NCBI GenBank assembly: GCA_038363925.1
Contig: JAQQWL010000013.1
Location: 2,480,001-2,544,000 of the forward strand
Source: Apiospora phragmitis
Taxonomy: Eukaryota > Ascomycota > Sordariomycetes > Amphisphaeriales > Apiosporaceae
Direction of reading: 5' to 3'
DNA length: 64,000 nt
Position 1 is the first letter of the stretch. Every line of letters starts with the position of its first letter. Shown here in pieces: positions 56,686 through 64,000 of the stretch. The notes under the pieces were generated by a model. That model ran no database searches. It had not been told where the DNA came from and worked only from the letters and a program-made list of their open reading frames with translations. The position numbers were made by a program, and so were the translations under genes.

Positions 56686-56949
56686 TCAAGCATCCTGTCC
56701 CTTTCGCAGCTCATCCATCCTATCGTCGTTGCATTTGTCCACAGTCGTTCGCCATGACTCCAATGTATCCTTGGTCGCTGCTACGGTTGCCTTGATGCCG
56801 TTCTTCTCATACAGAGCGGCCTCTATTCTGGAGACTTTGGCCTTCTGGCTTGTGGCAGCCTTGTCTAGTCGGTCCATATTGGCCTTCAGCGTATCGGTTG
56901 TGGTCATGCCATCGCTGGAGCTTGATGAAGAGCCGCAGCCGGATGACAA
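56686..56949 (-). CDS. possible small coiled-coil protein, exon fragment
   Basis: An 87-codon frame has a clear helical, charged composition: TDTLKANMDRLDKAATSQKA, KVSRIEAALYEKNGIKATVA, LESWRTTVDKCNDDRMDELR. It ends at TGA 56686. The same frame is open upstream to about 57030 (CGKKEQPVTWLSSGCGSS) but meets TGA without a good ATG, so at least one 5' exon would be needed. No family recognised. The regular heptad-like pattern argues for real coding, past or present. Confidence 0.35.
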   Translation of the reverse strand: MSSGCGSSSSSSDGMTTTDTLKANMDRLDKAATSQKAKVSRIEAALYEKNGIKATVAATKDTLESWRTTVDKCNDDRMDELRKGQDA

Positions 56950-59561
56950 CCATGTAACTGGTTGCTCCTTTTTGCCGCATATACTCTTTACATCTGTATC
57001 ATCATCGCCTTCTCGTATTCCTCGTGTTCGAATGTTTCATTGCTAGAATACACCGCTAACACCAGAAGCGAAGTAATTTGATATATTTTACCAAATACAA
57101 CATGGACATTGGGTCTGACTGTTCTTCGAAGATCGCCGCCATTTCCCCTCAAGGTTTGTACACAAATTCCTCTCCGCTCTATTATAAATAATCAAAGGAT
57201 GGAACAACCTTGGAGCACAAGTCGTAGTCACGGGTTTATTAGGGGGCGTTGCCTCTCCTTGGGAGACTGAAGAACCTTTCCATGCTAATCGTTGGACTTG
57301 TCGGGAACCTCTTCTATTATCCGTGCCAGGGGCAAACCTAGGATGCCAGGCTGGGCATGTAGCCGATCATTACAATGGCTACCGCAGGCTGGAAGGACCC
57401 CTCTGAGGGTGAGCTTTTCTTGTACAAGCCGATCAGAGAGCTGAACGCTACGGAGAGTCCGTTCGAATCCTAGGAAGCGCGAGCCAACACCGGAGAAGCA
57501 CGATAGAAGAACGAAGAGATGCAGACAGAGGCCGGCCAAGCGATCACGACGTCGGCGGCTATGACCGAGGCCCAGAAGACAGCCCGCGGTGGCTCCTTGG
57601 GGATCGGAGAGCTGTACATGGTTGAGATCAACATGCTCCCACGAGCTACGATCCAGTATGACTTTTCCGATAAGTCGAAGGCCTTTGACAGTAGCTTCAA
57701 GAAAGGGCCTCCATCGATTCAGGAGGGAGCCCGTCCTAACTCCGTGTGTTGCTCTCGTATGGACTTCAGATTCGCTATAGGCGCAGTTTGTGAGTCTAGT
57801 AGTGTATATTGGCAAGATAGAATCTGCGTCCTCCAGAGTAACCATGTACGTAAATGCTGTCGTCGATGGTAGCTTGTCAGAAAGAACATTGCTGCTTGCC
57901 AGTGAGAACCTCCCTCTCCTCCCATCCAAAATTCAGAGGGTGGGCAACGCAACTGTCATCCAGGCTCAACCAACCTCGTCCGGATATCGTCCAGTGTCGT
58001 TCAGCATCATCCCATATCCTAGGGTACCTTCCCCCCACACATGCTGTTGCATTCAATACATTTCGTTGAGCCCCCCGTCACTATTTCTAGCCCCATCGTC
58101 AACCTCCTCGGCCTTCTCAACTCCGTCAACATCAACTTCTTTAGCATCTACAACTTACCCGGCTTCCTCAAGCCATCCCACTTCCCCAGCTTCCTTCAAC
58201 TCTTCAACTTCCTCAGCATTTATCGCCACCATACAGTTCAAGGCCCAATCCAGTAGACCTGTGCGAGCAGCCGCAGGTCGCGTAGCTTCTCAGACGCAAC
58301 GGAGTAGGTAAGCATCGTCGTGCCCGCCAGAGGTACTCAAGCAACATCATTCTCGCCGAGACATCCATTGTCTTCCTATCTACCACCTGCAGACACCTTT
58401 CGACCACTCGCCATTGTTCCGGGACTGACAGATTGTGCAGCTCTGTGCCTACAATAGCTACTTAGATAGACCAGGTAAGTGAATTCCCTTGGAAAACCAT
58501 CTTCGCAGCACTCATTGTCGGCGAGCGCCCATACAATCGGCAACACCAACCAACCTACCTCTTTCCATAACCCTCTTCTTTCGGCGAGATTCAGCTTTCC
58601 CTCCCCCAAACCTCTCCCACTTCACAACCCTCTCTCTTTTCTGCGCACTTCCCTTTCCATGCGCACCTTCTTTCCCACAACCCATTTCCCCGGTCGCGCA
58701 AACCCCTTGGATGCGTAGCCTCCATTTCGTAAGATCCTGCTGTACTTCCCTTGAGGCTACTCTCCAGTTTCGATCACTTGGAGGTCCTTTGCCTACCGCT
58801 GATCCTCTGGCCAACCTTGGGTGTCAATTGGATCCTAACTCGTCGTCGATCCAAAGGCACCCGCCTACGTCTTGAACTCTAGAGCTGACAGGTTCGTCCA
58901 AAGACAGTGGACGCCCCAGAAGAGACGTCCCAGCAGACCGAATTCCCGGGTATGAGACGAGGTAAGTACTAACGAAACCTTCAATCTGACAAGCTGCACC
59001 ACTGTAGCTTGCGTGCCGCTGCGACTTGCCTTGCGACAATCCTCCATCATCCGACTTGTCACGTCTGACATCTTGCAACCACCACGTCTCGCGCCTATGC
59101 ATCCATCCTACACTTCCACAATCTTTCCCCGCCGCCGATCAAAGGGTCGTCGTCGGTCTCCTGTTGACGAACTCGGTGGTATTAGTTCTTTACTTTCTGA
59201 AGCGCGTTTTTGTCTCCCTCTCGTGAAACCGAAACGAGACCGCGACAAGAACGGGACAATGGACACTCGCTGAACTCCCTGTTGATAAATCAAAATGGCC
59301 TTCGACGCACTCCTTTTCTATAAGCCCGTGTCTTATTAAACAACCCTTTGTTATCCGCCTGGCAGAACTCCAATACTAACATGTCTTTTGAATTACAGTG
59401 CTCGAGCTTTCTCCCGTCACCAATTGCTCGCCGATCCACATGGAAATCGCCGCTCGTTATCCTTAGGTCATTACCTATTATACACTCCTCGCCGTTCGCT
59501 ATAATCTCGTCGCTCGTCTTACAATTTGCTCCTTTTTGATTGTGCTTAGGATACTGCCAAC
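56950..59561. other. 2.6-kb gene-poor region with pyrimidine-rich tracts
   Basis: Overlapping open frames on both strands at 57285-57930 have no recognisable domain, and neither is favoured. From about 58020 to 58690 the plus strand is strongly C/T-rich (many CTTCCTC and CCCAC tracts). This may be the promoter and 5' leader of the gene starting at 59562, or simple-sequence DNA. Confidence 0.4.
59223..59237. repeat. 15-bp element, copy 1
   Basis: GTGAAACCGAAACGA, followed by G-A-C-CGCGA. An identical 15-mer with a similar right flank occurs at 62946-62960, in the same orientation, on the other side of the 59.6-kb gene. Confidence 0.7.
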
Positions 59562-61937
59562 ATGGATCCGAATAACGACCCTGTGTTGGCGCTCCGCCAT
59601 GCGTCTGAGATCCCCGATGATAAATTCGAGGACACTTTTGCAGAGTACGATCTCGAGCAGGCCGAAGAGAACCCCGAGTTGATTCCGGAGCACAGCCTGG
59701 AGCACAGCCCGGATCACAACCCTGAGCTACCCAATCTGGAGCACAACCCCGGCCTATACGATCCGGAGCACAACCCAGAGCAGGCCCCAGATTATCACCC
59801 GATGCAGGATCCAGTGCAGGCCCCGGTGCAGGCCCCGGTGCAGCATGGTGGGCAGGGCACTGCGCCTGGGTCGGCTCAGGTGTCTTATTTTATGCATCCG
59901 ACAGAGGTTATGAAAGCATACCGCGAGGTCACTAAGGGCGGCCTCAAAGGTCATGTCTTTGGTAGCATAGCTCACGCACATCAGTCATGGCAGAACTGGC
60001 TGGCAATCGGTAATGTAGGTATCAAGGCCGGATCAAACGACCGAGATCGAAACGGTATACATCCTGAGAGCAATCAAGACCTAGTGCAGCGACTCTATGA
60101 GGCGTTCCGAAACCTCATTGATACCTTTGAGGAGCGGAAGAAGAAGACACCGGACGCCGAGGCATTCTCCAAGCCAATACGCAAGGTTGCGTATAAAGTG
60201 CCGGACTTGGATCTCCAAATTCTTTGCTGGCGTCTGCTTGTGAGTGTTCTTTCTTTCGATTAAATCTTTAATCGAATAATTATTATAAAGATAGTATGCT
60301 AACAGTATTTTTTCTTTACAGGATACCATATATAACGCGCAGGCTGGGATAAGTGGTCTTCCTATCACTTACACCTCGCAAGGAAATGGTTACGGGGCGT
60401 TCGATTCCTTTATGGAGAGGTTCGACGCTGTTGAAGAATGCCTGCGAGTAAGTCTAGCAAACAAAGCTATTAAAGGTCCCTGTCTTGAGTGTTTACTAAC
60501 CTGGTGAAGCATTCCAAGCTCATATGCAAGGACATGCTCAACGGAGACGAGTATATATGCCGGCTGGCGTGGAACCCTACCGCGGAACTAAGGGTAAGTA
60601 ACACTCCTCGTGAGTAGTAATTCATAGCACGTTTATGACTAACGTTACTTATTTTAAAGCGCAAGAACCATAACCAGATGGGCAATGCTAGACGTGACGT
60701 CCAAAACCGAACTGGTGCCCTAGCTATTAACCATGGCCTCATCGAACTTCATGGTAGCAAAGCTGTTGCACCTGAAAATAAAAAGGTCGGCGAGCTGGGT
60801 GATATTGAGTTGCCTCGGGTGTCAAAACCCCTACAAGCCGCGATGGAGAAAATACCGAGCCGCAACAGCAGATCGGACGTGGCCAAGGCCCAGGAGGTAA
60901 TGGGAATGAAAAAAGAAGACCGTTGGTGAGCCACCGGCGCGGCCATCGAAACGTACTCGGGCCTCCAAGACCCCCGCGGCAGATCCTCCGGCAGCACAAA
61001 CTCGTCGGGCTGTACCTCCAACGCCTCGCCCTGTTGCGATCCCAGTTCCTCAGATCCAAGCTCCCGCGCCACAGCCTTCTGTATCTCAAGCTCCTGAGGC
61101 CCAGGGCTTGGCGCATCAAGACTTCGGGTCTTTTCCAGAACTCGCCGCCTTCGATAATCGAAGCTTCGATGCTCCAGACCCCGCGATCCAAGGACCTGGT
61201 ATTCAAGCCCTGGTGGCGACGGCACCTGCGGTGGAGACACCTGTGATGGAAGCTGCTGCGGCGCAGACTTCGGCGGATCTTGGCCCTACGGTGCAAACCC
61301 CAATAATATCGATGCCTCAGCCAGAGCGGCGAGCACCGATGCCTTTATTGAACCGAGCCCGTTCTGATGCAGTCCCTGAGACGCAGGACGCCATGGCTGC
61401 ATTCGCGATCCCAGAGAGACCCGTGCCTCGAACCCCCGGCCCAGCTTTGCAGCAAATGGGAAGCCATCATGGAAACAATGCAATGCCCCACGCTGGCAAC
61501 AACGCGATGCATCAAGGTTTCTATAACAACGGCTTTCACCAGTTTCCTAGCAACGGATCATATGGTAATACCCCGGCTCTCAGGGCATGCCGCGGCCCAA
61601 TTTCCCTTATCATGGTGGTTCTGCTCAGATGAGCAGCTACCCACCGCACCCGCAACATCCGTACCATCAAGGATATGGTAATGTTCCAGTGAACAATTAT
61701 GCAGCGCATCCCCCAGCTGCGAGCCATCCGGGCGCTCAGTGGCAGTTCCCTAATCCGTCTCATGGCAATTACACCGCTCCACAGTATGGTGGCCAATACC
61801 CAATGCCCGGCAGTAGTGCTGCCGCTTTCCAGTCGGATCTATCCTATGTTAACAACATGACTCAATCCCATATGGATGGGATCATCAATTTTGGCCAACC
61901 TGCTGATCAACAATGTGACCAACAATATGACCGTTGA
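59562..61937 (+). CDS. uncharacterised Pro/acidic-rich protein, two frame breaks
   Basis: Not recognised. Exons 59562-60239, 60322-60447, 60510-60593 and 60660-61937, all in phase. The N-terminus is a repeat-like acidic region built of (P/L)EHNPE-type units (HSLEHSPDHNPEL, LEHNPGLYDPEHNPEQAP, VQAPVQAPVQ). A probably folded helical part follows: FMHPTEVMKAYREVTKGGLK, HQSWQNWLAIGNVGIKAGSN, LYEAFRNLIDTFEERKKKT, then CKDMLNGDEYICRLAWNP and RKNHNQMGNARRDVQNRTG. The rest is Pro/Ala-rich, then Asn/Gln/His/Tyr-rich (NNAMPHAGNNAMHQGFYNNG), like a low-complexity nuclear or RNA-associated tail. Two homopolymer problems: A6 at 60909-60914 should be A5 to avoid TGA at 60927 and read KKKTVGEPPARPSKRTRA; C4 at 61571-61574 should be C5 to read NTPGSQGMPRPNFPY. 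With both corrected the last exon is 426 codons. Possibly lineage-specific. Confidence 0.65.
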
Positions 61938-62190
61938 TCTCGTCTTATGCACACCAGCTGATGGATGTAGCACGACAACGAGAGGTCGGTTTAGTTCGTC
62001 ACATTCTTTCACGGCCGCACGCCGGCCAAAAGAAGAAGCGGCCACACCGGGTCTTCGAGGTCAGTATACTCTTTCTCTCTTTATTCTGAGCTGGCAGCGC
62101 TTCACATGCATTATTGACTTGCATATGTGACGACAACTGCTTCACTAATGCTCCCACTTGCGACTATTTTCCTTTTATTTCTTTACGGCG

Positions 62191-62226
62191 GCTTACGGCT
62201 TACGGCTTACGGCTTACGACTTACGA
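62191..62226. repeat. heptanucleotide tandem repeat (GCTTACG)n
   Basis: Four GCTTACG units plus one ACTTACG variant follow in a row. It resembles, but does not match, a telomere-type repeat (TTAGGG in filamentous fungi). Confidence 0.85.
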
Positions 62227-62945
62227 CGATTGCGATTTGATTTTTACGGCGGCTTAATGACTACACGACAACGGCGAGAGGAACTCTATGCTATATGCAG
62301 CAGAACTTATGCTTCGTCTTGGTTCACAGGAGCCGGACTTCGGACACATACGGGTAAGCTGGTGCAATCGACACACCTGCTGCTTCTCCGGGGATAGAAG
62401 CATAAATGGTGCATTTCATTCATGCATGGCGAGATGGAGACGACAATGCTTCACAGTACTGGCTGAGATAATCGCAAGGATATGGCATCGGATGGACTGG
62501 TTGGTGGTGGCTGATGGCAAGATGGCTACGTAATTACACGATGAGTCGCTTCGCATATACCCCTTTCACAAACCCCTTGCCCCCTTTTCCCCTACCCTAG
62601 CTGTTGTGAGCGAGAGGTAGTCTCGATGAATTTCTTTACTTCTTTCCTTTGTTATGCATGTCTTGTTTGCTTTGATGTTTTCGTATGGCGTGGGCGGTTT
62701 GTTTTGCTGTTTTCTGCTCGTTTTGCTTTTTACGGAATAGATACTCATGTGGCGGCGGGGAGTATATGTACTAACCCTTGAGGCTGATAAAAACCTGCTT
62801 GCTTAATATATATATACTAATCATGCATCGAAACTGGTCAGTATATATATATAAAAGATATTAATAAGCAGCGGTACAGGATATAGGCAGAGAAACGCAG
62901 AAGCAGTACAAGAACCAAGGCGGACTTCGGCGAGTGCACCTTTTT

Positions 62946-62960
62946 GTGAAACCGAAACGA
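62946..62960. repeat. 15-bp element, copy 2
   Basis: Identical to 59223-59237. Both copies can be read VKPKR(D/K)RD on the plus strand and RFGFT on the minus strand. It may be a leftover of a dispersed element or a duplicated gene fragment. Confidence 0.7.
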
Positions 62961-63610
62961 AAACGCGATTCAGAAAGTACCTTTCTAATACCACTATATA
63001 TCGGCACCACCGAGCCAGCCATGACGGGCTGTCGTGCGACGTCTGCGGTATCGAATATACCAGATCCGACTCCCTCCGTGATTGGGAGACTCTCCGATAC
63101 CGAAGAGGTGGTATATATAGTGGAAAACACTGAGAGGAAGAGTAGAAACACAACCCTTGCCTCATCCTCCATGTCAGGGCACGTGTAACCAATATCGCGG
63201 CTAAAGCATCGACGACAAGTTGGAAGACATGGATGGGCGTCAGACCACCCTGCCGCTAAAAGGTACAGATGGCGTGCTTGTATGTCACAAAGAAAGAACA
63301 ACGAAGAAGGAAAGGAAGACTCGGTTGAAGTATCGTATCATGGCGACCGATGCTATGGACTGTGAAACTGCTAACAGCGATCGCTTCGACGGGTAAGTTA
63401 GTGAGAGAAAGGAGGCTTGAATGAAGCAAGCAGCACTAATAATCATGCATGGGGTCAAAAGGGATACAGAGAGAATGGCACAATGCAGGACTACGGAACG
63501 TCTCTTTTCCTTAAACATAAAGGTTTACTCAGTAACTCCTTTGAGCTGGAGACCAATTGCACCTGATAATGTGGTATTGATGATTTATCATTACGCCTGA
63601 TCAAAAGATC

Positions 63611-64000
63611 CTAGTTTTTGGGGGATTGGGTTCGATAAGCAAATGGCCCGTCATATTGAATCGTCTTCAGCCGACACCACGATTCCATTTTGAGTCCGGT
63701 AGAGAGCGAGCTTTCGTTCCTCGCCTTCGGTGCCTCTCCAGGTTCGGCCATGAAGATGGCGGAGACACAGCTGCTTTCCTCGTCAGGGTAGTACAGCCAG
63801 GTCGCCCATTTGGACCACAGCCCTTCCTTCATCTGGGTGCGCGCGCGCTGGCCGATCTTGTCCTCGATGAAATCGCCCCGGAGCATCGCAAGACGAGACG
63901 GGAAGACCCGCGCGAGATAGTGCGGTGTGCTGCAGAGATGCGGCTTGTCATGCCAGAAGAACATGGGTGTCAGGGGCACGCTCGCCGTCGTTGTTCCCAG
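63611..64000 (-). CDS. unidentified protein, C-terminal part, cut by the window
   Basis: Minus-strand frame open to the window edge (130 codons) and ending at TAG 63611. Composition is protein-like with many aromatic and charged residues: PLTPMFFWHDKPHLCSTPHY, LARVFPSRLAMLRGDFIEDK, EGLWSKWATWLYYPDEESS, CVSAIFMAEPGE. No ATG is present in the visible part (the first possible start is a GTG), so the gene begins outside. No family recognised. GC content and third-position GC rise here compared with the flank, which supports real coding. Confidence 0.5.
   Translation of the reverse strand: MGTTTASVPLTPMFFWHDKPHLCSTPHYLARVFPSRLAMLRGDFIEDKIGQRARTQMKEGLWSKWATWLYYPDEESSCVSAIFMAEPGEAPKARNESSLSTGLKMESWCRLKTIQYDGPFAYRTQSPKN

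Larger units (their letters stand above)
61938..63610. other. 3' flank and intergenic DNA with short repeats
   Basis: Coding-like but frame-broken pieces occur just after the stop (for example PAKRRSGHTGSS near 62020-62055), so the true end of the upstream gene may lie further right. Beyond 62200 the sequence is AT-rich with TATATA tracts (62800-62850, 63000, 63110). Open frames here are not supported. Confidence 0.4.

Noticed and set aside
57450..57490. B-box-like GTTCGAATCC suggesting a second tRNA
   Set aside because: No matching A box and no cloverleaf can be folded around it.
57285..57929. Overlapping open frames on both strands (214 codons minus, 117 codons plus)
   Set aside because: Neither contains a recognisable domain; equal openness on both strands suggests chance. 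A short hydrophobic minus frame at 57470-57700 is suggestive of a membrane helix but not enough.
62821..63301. Minus-strand frames with repeated RYF(L)NRVF and RFGFT words
   Set aside because: The words recur because of the short repeated element; no complete protein can be built.

Overview
The window is nuclear DNA of a filamentous ascomycete (Pezizomycotina, probably Sordariomycetes; the class is inferred from the gene families, not from any marker). Evidence: short 45-240 nt spliceosomal introns with GTAAGT-like donors and CTAAC-type branch sites, monocistronic genes on both strands, and typical fungal families (DUF1996, HET, DUF3176, Zn2Cys6, alcohol-oxidase-like GMC flavoenzyme, Asa1, Fip1, Nup49, the PDX pair). 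There is no operon, CRISPR array or intact transposon.

Layout. 0-9 kb: accessory genes: partial DUF1996 protein, GMC oxidoreductase (-), DUF3176 relic, alpha/beta hydrolase (-), tRNA-Trp-like gene, small secreted protein (-). 9-14 kb: largely empty, with one broken Cys-rich single-pass membrane protein gene. 14-18.6 kb: housekeeping genes, RNase P/MRP subunit Pop4 (-) and a PlsB/GNPAT-type acyltransferase (+). 18.8-20.7 kb: decayed HET gene (-). 21.8-25 kb: Zn2Cys6 transcription factor (-). 25-29.3 kb: no gene. 29.3-33.7 kb: Asa1 (+), HAD phosphatase (-) and TTC1-like TPR protein (+). 34-37 kb: relic of a flavin/2Fe-2S reductase (-) and an F-box/ankyrin gene (+) with an early stop. 37.9-44.3 kb: amidase (+) and phospholipase D (+). 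46.4-49.9 kb: fip1 (-) and nup49 (+), head to head. 51.3-54.7 kb: the two subunits of the vitamin B6 synthase, head to head. 54.7-59.6 kb: nearly empty. 59.6-61.9 kb: lineage-specific gene of unknown function (+). The right edge cuts an unidentified gene (-).

How the genes work together. The clearest functional unit is the divergent pdx-2/pdx-1 pair, which encodes the glutaminase and synthase halves of pyridoxal 5'-phosphate synthase, with a TGACTCA element in the shared promoter. The other housekeeping genes act independently in RNA processing, nuclear transport, PIKK assembly and lipid synthesis.

Two layers of damage must be separated. (a) Conserved, mostly housekeeping genes (pop4, acyltransferase, HAD, PLD, fip1, nup49, the 59.6-kb gene) carry lone 1-nt shifts, mostly in homopolymers, with the reading frame continuing perfectly afterwards. 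This looks like assembly error. (b) HET, DUF3176, the Cys-rich membrane protein, the reductase and perhaps the F-box/ankyrin gene carry several stops or shifts and look like true decay. No clear new multi-gene system is visible. The best candidates for novelty are the 59.6-kb gene and the way a 19-bp tandem expansion broke the HET gene.
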